Shown here one piece after another: positions 25,421 through 33,403 of a stretch of 64,000 nucleotides of DNA. Every line of letters starts with the position of its first letter. Position 1 is the stretch's first letter. A model generated the notes under the pieces. It made no database searches, was not told the origin of the DNA, and worked only from the letters and a program-made list of their open reading frames with translations. This DNA is from Pseudomonas graminis (lineage in GTDB: Bacteria; Pseudomonadota; Gammaproteobacteria; Pseudomonadales; Pseudomonadaceae), in the NCBI RefSeq assembly GCF_004364335.1, contig NZ_SOCR01000001.1, positions 186,001 through 250,000 on the forward strand, in the 5' to 3' direction. Position numbers and translations under genes: made by a program.

Positions 25421-26731
25421 ATGGCCCACCATCCCGCCCCATTTCCTTTCAACGAGGAAGAGCGCGCCCTGTCGCTCGAGCACCTGGATGTGCTGGACTC
25501 TGCCAGTGAGAAGGCATTCGACGACATCGTCCTGCTGGCCACCACCTTGTGCGACGCGCCCATTGCGCTGGTGTCGCTGGTGGATCGGGATCGCCAGTGG
25601 TTCAAGGCCTGCGTGGGCCTCGGGGTGCAGGAAACCCACCGGGACCTGGCGTTCTGCGGCCATGCGATTCTTGATCCCGCGCAGGTGCTGGTCGTCGAAG
25701 ACGCGGCCTTGGACCCTCGCTTTGCCTACAGCCCTCTGGTGCTCGGCCCGCCCTACATACGTTTCTACGCAGGCGCGCCCATTATTACGGACAGCGGCCT
25801 CGCACTGGGCACCGTCTGCGTGATCGATACGCAACCCCGGCAGCTGAGCGAACGCCAATACCTTGCCTTGCAGGCATTGGCCCGGCAGGCGGCGGCGTTG
25901 CTGGAAGCCCGATTGCTCAGCAAGCAACGTGCCCAGCAACTGGCGCGCTTTCAGGAACAATTCACCCAAGCCGAGCAAAATCCGGGCGAGGTCACGCCCC
26001 TGCTGCAGAACGAACGCTGCATTTCGTCGCTGGGCATGCTTACCGCGAGCATTGCCCATGACTTCAACAATTTGCTGCAAAGCGTCAGCGCCGCGTTTCA
26101 GATGACCCGCCTGCGGTCCCGGCGACCAGTAGACGTTGAGCGTTTCGCCGAAACCGGTCTGCAAGCCGTTGAGCAAGGCCGGCAGCTCATCAGTTATTTG
26201 ATGTCCAGCGTGCGCGGTGACGGGCCTGAACTGATTTGCATCGATGTCACCGCACGCCTTCACGCAGCGCAGCCGCTGATGCGCCACTCGATGAGCGAAG
26301 GCATCGATCTTGATTTCGATCTGGCGGAATGGGGCTGGGGCGTCCTCTGTGTCGAAGCCCAACTCCACGCAGTCGTGATGAACCTGCTCAGCAATGCCCG
26401 TGATGCGTTGAAGGGTTCCGGCCAGGTTCGTGTGTCCACCCGCTGGGTGCATGTGGAGGATGATCTGTCGCTGCAACAGGGCGACTACCTCGTGGTCAGC
26501 GTCAGCGACAACGGCCCTGGCATGACTGCCGTGGTCGCGCGTCAGGTGTTCGAGCCTTTCTTCACCACCAAAGCGACAGGCGAAGGCACAGGGCTAGGGC
26601 TGGCTCAGGTAAAAGATTTCGCGATCAAATCGGGCGGTGACGCCCGCATCGAAACGGCGCCCGGGGCGGGTACGACAGTGAGCCTGTACTTGAGAATCCT
26701 GGGGTGTATCGCGACGTCGGAAGCGGGTTAA
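25421..26731 (+). CDS. GAF-domain sensor histidine kinase
   Basis: A 436-residue kinase without membrane segments. It opens with the GAF lead NEEERALSLEHLDVLDSASEKAF; the GAF domain runs to about residue 165. The H-box is SIAHDFNNLLQSVSAAFQM, the N-box NLLSNARDAL, then DNGPGM, FEPFFTTKATGEGTGLGLAQ and a final GG.ARIETAPGAGTT block. No partner regulator is adjacent. Start: ATG 25421 fits the family and codon use; ATG 25259 has GAGG upstream and overlaps the RTX stop, but the 54 added codons have only about 55% G/C at third positions, unlike the rest of the gene. Confidence 0.85.
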   Translation: MAHHPAPFPFNEEERALSLEHLDVLDSASEKAFDDIVLLATTLCDAPIALVSLVDRDRQWFKACVGLGVQETHRDLAFCGHAILDPAQVLVVEDAALDPRFAYSPLVLGPPYIRFYAGAPIITDSGLALGTVCVIDTQPRQLSERQYLALQALARQAAALLEARLLSKQRAQQLARFQEQFTQAEQNPGEVTPLLQNERCISSLGMLTASIAHDFNNLLQSVSAAFQMTRLRSRRPVDVERFAETGLQAVEQGRQLISYLMSSVRGDGPELICIDVTARLHAAQPLMRHSMSEGIDLDFDLAEWGWGVLCVEAQLHAVVMNLLSNARDALKGSGQVRVSTRWVHVEDDLSLQQGDYLVVSVSDNGPGMTAVVARQVFEPFFTTKATGEGTGLGLAQVKDFAIKSGGDARIETAPGAGTTVSLYLRILGCIATSEAG

Positions 26732-26789
26732 GCGCAAAGCTGACTCGCTGAAACACAGGGTGAGTCGACATTTTTTTTACATTCACGGG

Positions 26790-26795
26790 TTATAG
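26790..26795 (+). promoter_or_regulatory. Likely -10 box of the mntP riboswitch transcript
   Basis: TTATAGT at 26790-26796 lies about ten bases before the first conserved riboswitch base. A weak TCGACA at 26765-26770 could be the -35 element. The position suits a transcript starting near 26800. Confidence 0.5.
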
Positions 26796-26804
26796 TAGCG
26801 GCCC

Positions 26805-26910
26805 TTGTTGGGGAGTAGCCTGCTCTGGACCCCGTGTCACAGAGCGTTCGTGTCAACATTCTCGGCGGCCTGCCGTGGCACGAACACCTTCGGGTTGGCG
26901 AGACCAACGA
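26805..26910 (+). ncRNA. yybP-ykoY manganese riboswitch
   Basis: The two conserved halves of this riboswitch are present: TTGGGGAGTAGCC at 26808-26820 and GGTTGGCGAGACCAACGA at 26893-26910. GUUGG (26807-26811) pairs with CCAAC (26904-26908) to close the P1 stem. A variable stem-loop lies between. The class senses Mn2+ and controls Mn exporters, which fits the mntP gene 66 bases downstream. No intrinsic terminator hairpin with a T-run is visible, so control is probably at translation or by Rho. Confidence 0.93.
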
Positions 26911-26976
26911 TGCATCCATGCCTAAAGTCGGGCGTGTGGTTGCGTCGTTGACTCATAGCCCGACTGGAACATAACC

Positions 26977-27543
26977 GTGAACCCGATTTCCCTCATTCTT
27001 CTGGCTTTGGCCATGTCCACGGACGCTTTCGCAGCGGCCATCGGTAAAGGCGCGAGCCTGCACAAACCTCGTTTGATAGAAGCGCTGCGCACCGGCATTA
27101 TCTTTGGCGTGATTGAGGGCATTACGCCCCTGATCGGCTGGCTCATTGGCCAGGCCGCCACAGCCTACGTCCAGAACTGGGATCACTGGATCGCCTTCAC
27201 GCTCTTGCTGATCCTCGGCGTGCACATGATCTACAACGGCCTCAAGCACGAAGAGGCCGAAGAAGAAAAGCCCAACCAGCACTCCTTCCTGATATTGGCC
27301 GTGACCGCCTTCGCCACCAGCATTGACGCGCTGGCCGTGGGCGTTGGCCTGGCCTTCGTCAACGTCAATATCCTGATCGCTGCCGCCGCCATCGGTGTCG
27401 CCACGACGATCATGGTCACCATCGGCGTGATGCTGGGCCGCGTGCTCGGGACCGTGGTGGGCAAACGCGCTGAAATCATCGGCGGCATTGTGCTGATGCT
27501 GGTCGGCGCGACGATCCTGTACGAGCATCTGTCGGCGGCGTGA
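26977..27543 (+). CDS. mntP: MntP manganese efflux pump
   Basis: A 188-residue six-helix inner-membrane protein. Both DUF204 repeats are visible: [16 protein letters not shown] in the first half and [17 protein letters not shown] in the second, with the conserved Asp residues used in Mn2+ transport. The charged loop [12 protein letters not shown] separates them. MntP exports excess Mn2+ and protects against its toxicity. The start is GTG 26977. The upstream yybP-ykoY riboswitch should turn it on at high Mn2+. Confidence 0.94.
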   Translation: MNPISLILLALAMSTDAFAAAIGKGASLHKPRLIEALRTGIIFGVIEGITPLIGWLIGQAATAYVQNWDHWIAFTLLLILGVHMIYNGLKHEEAEEEKPNQHSFLILAVTAFATSIDALAVGVGLAFVNVNILIAAAAIGVATTIMVTIGVMLGRVLGTVVGKRAEIIGGIVLMLVGATILYEHLSAA

Positions 27544-27566
27544 TCACGGGACGACAATGCCCGCGC

Positions 27567-27755
27567 TTACAGACTGTCGGGTCGGGCGCGGGCCATATTG
27601 GCCTCCAGATCGTCCAGCGCTTGCGGGTGGTCCTCTCGCCAGCAGTAGAGCATTTCGACTGCCTGAGCGAACGTCTGGCCTAGCGGGGTCAGTCCACTTG
27701 ACGGTGAACAGCCCCATCACCCTGCGCGGGGCGCAACGGGCGTCAAACACCAGCG
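27567..27755 (-). pseudogene. Remnant of an HxlR-type regulator
   Basis: On the minus strand, TPLGQTFAQAVEMLYCWRED leads to a TAA at 27569-27567; this is the usual C-terminal end of HxlR-family winged-helix regulators. In another frame just upstream (27690-27755), RCAPRRVMGLFTVKWT resembles the HxlR N-terminal CxxxR...GGKWT segment. The central ~60 residues are missing at about 27692, so the gene carries an internal deletion. Call based on motif resemblance; the C-terminal part is clearer than the N-terminal part. Confidence 0.5.
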
Positions 27756-27763
27756 GCGACTCC

Positions 27764-28603
27764 GAACTGGTAGCGCCCAACCGCCGGACCAGTGCCATCG
27801 CCTTCATGTTCAGCGGCCTGACGCTCGCCAACCTCGTCGGCACCCCCGCCGGTACGTGGCTGGGGCAAATGGTGTCTTGGCGCGCGACCTTCATGGCGAT
27901 CACCGTCATCGGCGTGGTAGCCATGCTGGCCGTGGCCTTGCTGGTGCCCAAGGGCAAGCCGCATCCGGTGCCGAGCCTGCGACGCGAGCTGTCCGCGTTC
28001 GTCAATGTGCACGTGCTGCTTGCCATGGGCATCACGGTGCTGGGTCCTGCGGCCTTCTTTACGGCGATCACCTACATCTCGCCGATGATGACGGAGCTGA
28101 CGGGGTACTCGAACAACGGCGTGACGGGCATTCTCTTTCTGTTTGGCCTGGGCCTGTTCATCGGTAACCTGCTCGGAGGCAAGCTGGCGGACCGGGCATT
28201 GATGCCGCTGCTGTATGCCACGCTGGCGGGACAGGCACTGGTGCTGTTCGCGTTCTTCTTCGTGGTGGAAAGTCGTGTGGCATCGGCCATTTGTGTATTG
28301 CTGATGGCGGGCTTCGGCTTTGCCAGCGTGGCGCCCATCCAGCGGCTGGTGATGGACAAGGCCCGCGCGGCAGGCGCCCCCAACCTTGCTGCTTCCGTGA
28401 ACATCGGCTTGTTCAACCTGGGTAACGCGATCGGCGCCTGGCTTGGCGGCTGGGTCATCGCCTTGGGGTTTGGTTTCGCCGCGCCCAACTGGGTGGGCGG
28501 CATTCTCTCGACGTTCGCCTTGCTGTTGGCCATCGCCTCGGGCTGGCTCACGGTCGCTCACGGGGTCAAACGAAACGCCGCACTGCCCTGCGCAGCGAAC
28601 TGA
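27764..28603 (+). pseudogene. N-terminally truncated MFS efflux transporter
   Basis: From about 27764 the frame encodes the DHA1-type MFS segment APNRRTSAIAFMFSGLTLAN then GTPAGTWLGQ, and continues through about nine helices to the stop at 28603. Such carriers normally have ~390-400 residues; here the first ~110 (helices 1-3 and motif A) are gone, replaced by unrelated bases from the regulator remnant. Translation from ATG 27806 could give a 265-residue fragment, but drug/arabinose-type efflux would not be expected. HxlR-MFS divergent pairs are common in Pseudomonas, so one deletion appears to have removed both 5' ends. Confidence 0.75.
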
Positions 28604-28621
28604 GCTGCGCCGCCGGCAGTT

Positions 28622-29620
28622 TCATGACCGCCACTGCCTGGCCGGCAGGTCGGTGATGGCCGTACCCGCGATGCTCAGTGCAAACCCGCCGCCGAACACC
28701 TGCGACGGCGCCGCGAAACCTGGCCGCCGCTCTCCGCCCAATACGCGGCGGGCGGCTTCAACCGCAGCGAGTGGCGTGTAGGTGTAGCCGTTGACGGTTT
28801 CGATGACCGACCGCGCCATCGAGCCATCGGCGCCCATTATCTCAACCGCCGCCCGGGCGCGATGGGTGTCGCGCTCAGCAGCATCGGGGCCATCGGGAAG
28901 CAGTGAAAGGTCGCCCTCCGGAAACGCTTCGCCCGAGAGGTGCACATACATCGTGATGTCGGGAATGGCGGTCGCATGCCACGCCGTCACCAGATCCCCG
29001 AAGGACAGCGGCGCACAGAGCAGTGGTCCCTGACCGAAATCAAACTGACGGGGCTGTGCATCAGGCGTTGCGACAAGTTCGCCCTTGACCCTCGCGAGCA
29101 CCCCGGCGCCGATGATTTCGCTGACACTCATGGCGGAGCCCCGAGACATCGAGCCCGGGACCTGCAGCGCGATACTCAGCGAGCGCGGTTGGTTAACGCG
29201 CCTGGCGACATGCACCGCCAGCGAGTCCGTCGGGACGACATCCCAGCCGACGCCAGGCAGCAACATCACCTCGTGTGCCGCCGCTTCGGCGCCCAGTTGC
29301 TCGGCCAACCGGTACACGTTGATCTCCGCCGTAATGTCCAGATAGTCCACCCCGGCGAGGATGCAGGCGCGCATCAGAGGTCCGGCCGTGTGCGCAAACG
29401 GCCCGGCGAAGTTGAGCAAAACCGAGATCCCTGACAGCGAAGCGGCGGCATTGGCGTCGGCACCGAACACCCGATAAGGCACGTCTAGTTGTGCAGCCAG
29501 TGCTTCGAGGCGCTGATGATTGCGCCCGGCGATTTCGAACGCCAGCCCTTGGGCTTTCGCGCGCTCGGCGGCCATGCGCCCGGTGTAACCCGTGGCGCCA
29601 TAGATCAGAAGGATGCTCAT
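28622..29620 (-). CDS. Saccharopine dehydrogenase-like NAD(P)-binding oxidoreductase
   Basis: A 332-residue protein with an N-terminal Rossmann domain (LLIYGATGYTGRMAAERAKA) and the conserved VLLNFAGPFAHTAGPLMRAC and GVDYLDITAEI blocks of saccharopine dehydrogenase/trans-acting enoyl reductase-like proteins. MLLPGVGWDVVPTDSLAVH is also typical. Its substrate is not known. The ATG at 29620 overlaps the TGA of the VOC gene (ATGA), making it the third gene of an SDR-VOC operon controlled from the 30782-30891 region. Confidence 0.82.
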   Translation of the reverse strand: MSILLIYGATGYTGRMAAERAKAQGLAFEIAGRNHQRLEALAAQLDVPYRVFGADANAAASLSGISVLLNFAGPFAHTAGPLMRACILAGVDYLDITAEINVYRLAEQLGAEAAAHEVMLLPGVGWDVVPTDSLAVHVARRVNQPRSLSIALQVPGSMSRGSAMSVSEIIGAGVLARVKGELVATPDAQPRQFDFGQGPLLCAPLSFGDLVTAWHATAIPDITMYVHLSGEAFPEGDLSLLPDGPDAAERDTHRARAAVEIMGADGSMARSVIETVNGYTYTPLAAVEAARRVLGGERRPGFAAPSQVFGGGFALSIAGTAITDLPARQWRS

Positions 29621-30018
29621 TGGCCGTGCTGCCATTTTTTGTAGACGAATTCGAGATTGTAGCCATCCGGGTCCAGCACATTGGCAGCGTAGTAATCGGG
29701 GTCGTAGTGCAAGCGTGCGCCCGGCGCGCCATTGTCCACCGCGCCGTGATTCATGGCGGCGGCGTAGGCGGCGTCTACTTCAGCCTGGCTGTTGGCGACG
29801 AAGCCGACGTGGACAGCGCGTCCTTCGACAACCCCTTCACGTAGCCAGAAAAACACCCGGCCGTTGGCGCCGAAGCCTTTCAGGTCAGGGTGCCCAGGCG
29901 GGCCGTCCCTGCCGTCGTAGTCCAGCCGTGACGTAATACCCAGTTCCCTCAACGCTGCGTCGTAGAAGCGGACGGAACGCGGGATGTCGCTCACTGACAG
30001 AAAAATATGATCCAGCAT
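29617..30018 (-). CDS. VOC family protein
   Basis: A 133-residue vicinal-oxygen-chelate protein. MLDHIFLSVSDIPRSVRFYDAAL opens the first module; the second ends DPDYYAANVLDPDGYNLEFVYK, whose last Glu and the early His are the usual metal ligands. It resembles lactoylglutathione-lyase-like proteins of unknown substrate. GGAGGG precedes ATG 30018; the 32 codons upstream overlap the control region and are left out. It lies 19 bases after the SDR gene. Confidence 0.84.
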   Translation of the reverse strand: MLDHIFLSVSDIPRSVRFYDAALRELGITSRLDYDGRDGPPGHPDLKGFGANGRVFFWLREGVVEGRAVHVGFVANSQAEVDAAYAAAMNHGAVDNGAPGARLHYDPDYYAANVLDPDGYNLEFVYKKWQHGQ

Positions 30019-30037
30019 TCTGAAAACCCTCCCGTGG

Positions 30038-30781
30038 TCAGATGTTGTAGCCGCCGGCGACTTCAAGGGTCTGGGCATTGATCCAGCCGCTCTCGTCGGA
30101 CAGCAGCATGGCAATCACCCGGCCAACGTCTTCCGGTTCGCCCACTCTGCCGAGCGCTGTTTGAGCCGCCAGCATCGCTTCGAACTCATCGTTGAGGCCG
30201 CCACCCAGTTCTGTGCGGATGGCCCCCGGTGATACCGCATTGGCACGAATTCGCCGCTCGCCGAATTCCTTGGCCATGTAGCGGGTCAGCACCTCAAGGC
30301 CGCCCTTGAACGCGGCGTAGGGTGCGACGCCTGCGGTGGCCACTCGCGTGGTGGCGCTGGTGAGATTGACGATGCTGGCGTTCTCGGCCAGTAACGGCAG
30401 CAGCGCTTGAGTCAGGAAGAACGGACCTTTGAGGTGTACATTGAAAAGCCCGTCGAACTGCGCTTCGCTGACCGTCGCCAATGGGTTGAACAGGCCGTAG
30501 CCGGCGTTGTTGACCAGGCCACTCAGCGTGTCTGTCGCCCAGATTTCACCCAGCGCACTGACCACCGATTCGCGAAACGCCGCGAAGCTGCCGACGTCAG
30601 ACACGTCGAGTTTCAGCGCAACGGCTTTACCACCGGCGTGTGCAATGCGTTCGACGACCGACGCCGCGGCCTGAGGGTGGGCGTTGTAAGTCAGGATGAC
30701 CCCCATCCCCCGCTTCGCCGCATGTTCGGCTGCACTTGCACCAATCCCGCGGCTGCCGCCTGTAATCACGATAACGCCCAT
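30038..30781 (-). CDS. Short-chain dehydrogenase/reductase (SDR)
   Basis: A 247-residue classical SDR. TGGSRGIG is the cofactor loop, NNAGYG the structural motif, Ser in NLTSATT and Tyr/Lys in YAAFK form the active site, and the tail NAQTLEVAGGYNI is normal for FabG-like members. It would reduce or oxidise a carbonyl or alcohol with NAD(P)H. It is the first gene of the three-gene unit and starts 60 bases from the first AraC-site repeat, so the divergent AraC protein probably controls it. Confidence 0.87.
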   Translation of the reverse strand: MGVIVITGGSRGIGASAAEHAAKRGMGVILTYNAHPQAAASVVERIAHAGGKAVALKLDVSDVGSFAAFRESVVSALGEIWATDTLSGLVNNAGYGLFNPLATVSEAQFDGLFNVHLKGPFFLTQALLPLLAENASIVNLTSATTRVATAGVAPYAAFKGGLEVLTRYMAKEFGERRIRANAVSPGAIRTELGGGLNDEFEAMLAAQTALGRVGEPEDVGRVIAMLLSDESGWINAQTLEVAGGYNI

Positions 30782-30841
30782 GCCGTGTTCCTCTGTGATT
30801 CGAATGTGGCTCCACAGTACCCACCACAGCGTTCAAGGACG

Positions 30842-30876
30842 TGTCCGTTCCTGCTCCAAACCTGTCCGTTTCTGCT
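30842..30876. promoter_or_regulatory. Direct-repeat operator for the AraC regulator
   Basis: TGTCCGTTCCTGCT (30842-30855) recurs as TGTCCGTTTCTGCT (30863-30876), exactly 21 bp apart, i.e. two helical turns. This is the usual geometry for an AraC/XylS dimer site. It lies in the divergent promoter between the SDR operon and the regulator, and its position argues against the GTG start at 30841. Confidence 0.7.
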
Positions 30877-30891
30877 TTTCCCTTGCGTGGG

Positions 30892-31812
30892 ATGACGCTC
30901 AGCCTCAGCATGCTGCCCATGGAAAAACAACTGAATGAACTCAGACTGCTTGCCGCCGGTGCTGAGAACCGTCGCACCGAAACGGGCATTCCCCGGGTGG
31001 CCATGGTCCAGGGCAAAGTCCCCGAGCACCTGCTGGCGGCGGTCTATGACCCGATGATCAACGTGATCTTGCAGGGCAGCAAAAGCATGACCGTGGGAAA
31101 TCGTACGCTCAGGTACGACCCGGCCACCTATTTTGTGATGTCCATCGATCTGCCTGCAGTGGGTTCTGTGCATCCGGCCGAAACGGGCGAGCCTTATCTG
31201 GCGGTCAGCCTGACGCTGGACCCGGCCGTGCTCGCCACGCTGTTCGCCGACCTGCCCAAACCTGCCGGCCGCGCTGAACAGGATGCGGGGTTTTCCGTCG
31301 CATTGATGACAGATGACCTCATGGATGCCTGGGTGCGAATGCTGCGGCTGATGGGCGACCCGGATGCCATCGCCGCCCTCGCCCCGGTCTATGAACGGGA
31401 AATCATCTTCCGCGTGCTCCAGGGCCCGCTCGGCTGGATGTTGCGCGAAATCGCCGCGCCGGACAGCGCGATGGCCCGGGTCAACATGGCCATCCAGTGG
31501 ATCCGCCGTGACTTCGCTCAACCCTTGGGGGTGGAGCGGCTGGCAGAGCATGCTTCAATGAGCGTCTCGGCGTTTCATCGACATTTCAAGGCGGTCACCC
31601 ACCTGAGCCCTTTGCAGTACCAGAAGCGGGTTCGCCTGCTGCAGGCCAGAACGCTGATGGTCGCCAACGCCAGGAGCGTCATGGCGGCCGCGTTCGAGGT
31701 GGGCTATGAGAGCGCCACCCAGTTCAGTCGTGATTACGCCCGGGTGTTCGGGCTTCCTCCGGCGCGGGATGCCGGCAGGATCCTCAAAGATACCGGCGTG
31801 GTCGGGCGGTGA
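30892..31812 (+). CDS. AraC-family transcriptional regulator (AraC_N type)
   Basis: A 306-residue activator with the AraC_N cupin-like domain (AENRRTETGIPRVAMVQG, then VILQGSKSMTVG) and a C-terminal pair of helix-turn-helix motifs (LGVERLAEHASMSVSAFHRH then MAAAFEVGYESATQFSRDYA). The family often sits divergent from SDR or aldehyde/alcohol reductase genes and responds to small carbonyls. ATG 30892 is used; ATG 30919 (MEKQLNELRLLAAG) is an equally good start and nearer the family norm. Neither has a clear ribosome-binding site. Confidence 0.87.
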   Translation: MTLSLSMLPMEKQLNELRLLAAGAENRRTETGIPRVAMVQGKVPEHLLAAVYDPMINVILQGSKSMTVGNRTLRYDPATYFVMSIDLPAVGSVHPAETGEPYLAVSLTLDPAVLATLFADLPKPAGRAEQDAGFSVALMTDDLMDAWVRMLRLMGDPDAIAALAPVYEREIIFRVLQGPLGWMLREIAAPDSAMARVNMAIQWIRRDFAQPLGVERLAEHASMSVSAFHRHFKAVTHLSPLQYQKRVRLLQARTLMVANARSVMAAAFEVGYESATQFSRDYARVFGLPPARDAGRILKDTGVVGR

Positions 31813-31992
31813 AGGCACAGACACGAATATATGCAGTCAAGAAAAATTCGGCAAAACGGCCCAAACTCAAGATTTTCCGGGTGAGCTGAAGGAAAATTGC
31901 GCGGCCATGGCCGCAATCAAGGCATTGCCCTATTACTTCGAGAGCTCGTGTCAGAAGGCAGGAGTTTTCAGTTTTCTCAGGAGCGCAGCCCC

Positions 31993-32454
31993 ATGAACCG
32001 CCTGATCCGCAAGGCAACGGACAAGGATGCCAACGCGATCAGCCACGTCATTGTGGCCACCCTGCGCGAGTCCAATAGCCAGGACTATTCTGCCGCCGTC
32101 ATCGCCCAGGTGGAGCTGAGTTTTTCCCCGTCGGCGATCCTGCGTTTGCTGGCGCAGCGGCAGGTGTACGTGGCCAGCCTCGGCGAAGAGATCATTGCCA
32201 CGGCGAGCCTTGATCAAGCCACGGTCCGCAGCGTATTCGTCGCACCCGCATACCAAGGCCAGGGGGCCGGGCGCGCGTTGATGGCGGCCGTGGAATCGGC
32301 CGCCACCACCCACGGCGTCAGTCAGTTGCGTGTGCCCTCTTCCATCACGGCCGAGGGCTTCTACCGGTCACTGGGCTACTCGGCAATTCGGGATGAATAC
32401 CATGGCGAGGAGCGGACGATCATCATGGAGAAGTCGCTGACCTCTCCGTCCTAG
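31993..32454 (+). CDS. GNAT family N-acetyltransferase
   Basis: A 153-residue GNAT. MNRLIRKATDKDANAISHVI begins the fold, and VRSVFVAPAYQGQGAGRALM contains the acetyl-CoA pyrophosphate-binding loop (Q/RxxGxG/A). The later FYRSLGYSAI is the usual C-terminal strand-helix element. The substrate is not predictable. AGGAG lies ten bases upstream of ATG 31993; the in-frame 32 codons to 31897 are not conserved in character. It stands alone between a regulator and a pseudogene. Confidence 0.85.
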   Translation: MNRLIRKATDKDANAISHVIVATLRESNSQDYSAAVIAQVELSFSPSAILRLLAQRQVYVASLGEEIIATASLDQATVRSVFVAPAYQGQGAGRALMAAVESAATTHGVSQLRVPSSITAEGFYRSLGYSAIRDEYHGEERTIIMEKSLTSPS

Positions 32455-33134
32455 TCAGCGGCGCCACACCCGCCCTTCTTCGTTGGCCACCCAGGGCGAG
32501 CGATCGGCAACAATCTGCACACCGCCGACCCAGCGCTGCGCAGACTCGCCAGCAAGCGCACCAGAAACAGCTGATCGTAGGCATCGGCCTCGCACCACAG
32601 CACCAGTTCACTGTCGGCATTCAGGCGGGCCAAGGCACGACGCTGAACCGCCTGGCGCTGCCCGGCATCACCGGCTGACAAGCCGAAGGCGTGTTGGGCA
32701 AACGCAGCGCGCACCGCCCAATAGTCATCGTCGGGCAGTGCCGGTACCGGGCCCATGACCATGGGGTCGTCGAACATCTGGAACGAGCCTGCGAAGCCGG
32801 CAACGCGCAAGCTGCGCTCGATGTCGTTGCCGCAGCGCCAGTGCTGAACGCTTGCCTCACCCGTCGCCGCGAAATCCGGATGGCGGGTGGCAAACGCGAC
32901 GGCATCGGCGTGGGCGATCAATTTGGGCCAACTGGCAAACCCGGCCTCGCGGGCCACCAGCCATTGGGTGTCGGCGAGTCAATAATCGGGGCCAGGGAGA
33001 CCCATCGCGCGCAGTTGCGACCGGGCGTCTTCCGATTCATCGTTTTTCAGGGCTTTGAGCAGACGTTTTGCGCGCTTGCGCAACGCTGGTGCATCGAGCA
33101 GACCGTGTTGACGGGACGCATTCGTGGCAGGCAT
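32455..33134 (-). pseudogene. Broken DUF1835-family gene
   Basis: From ATG 33134 the frame encodes 51 residues (MPATNASRQHGLLDAPALRK, ending GLPGPDY), then a TGA at 32981-32979. Directly after it the same frame continues LADTQWLVAREAGFASWPKL, the normal continuation, into a DUF1835 domain (HWRCGNDIERSL, VLWCEADAYDQLFLVRLLAS). Past about 32550 the protein-like signal shifts to another frame, QRWVGGVQIVADRSPWVANE, ending at 32455. So there is a nonsense change and a frameshift or fusion at the 3' end, and the usual C-terminal half is missing. Not expected to be functional. Confidence 0.72.
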
Positions 33135-33403
33135 GCCAACTCCTTACAGGGCTCGGTCCGCCGACAAGCCGGGAGCTGGAATGAATGATCGGGAAAACGC
33201 TTGCCTTGGGGAAACCCCTTCGCGCGGACCGCAGGCGCAGCAAACGCCCGGAGGCCGACTTTAGCGGGAAGGTCGCAAGGATGCAAAGGTGGGTGCGGAA
33301 ATGGGTGCAGGAATTGAATGGCATCACGCCGTGGGTATTACCTCACGGCGCGTGCCTGTCTCGGATCATCACGGCGTGCTGCCGGAGAGGACCCGACGCT
33401 GCG
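33135..33403. other. Gene-free interval
   Basis: Nothing coding or repeated is supported in these 269 bases between the broken DUF1835 gene and the epimerase stop. It has no REP element, unlike most gaps in this window. Confidence 0.5.

Noticed and set aside
27557..28603. Intact 348-residue MFS gene
   Set aside because: Its first ~70 codons come from the opposite strand of a regulator remnant; helices 1-3 of the carrier are missing.
32979..32981. Selenocysteine codon in the DUF1835 gene, given selD nearby
   Set aside because: No SECIS-like stem-loop is evident just after the TGA, the family is not known to contain Sec, and the 3' end is also broken.
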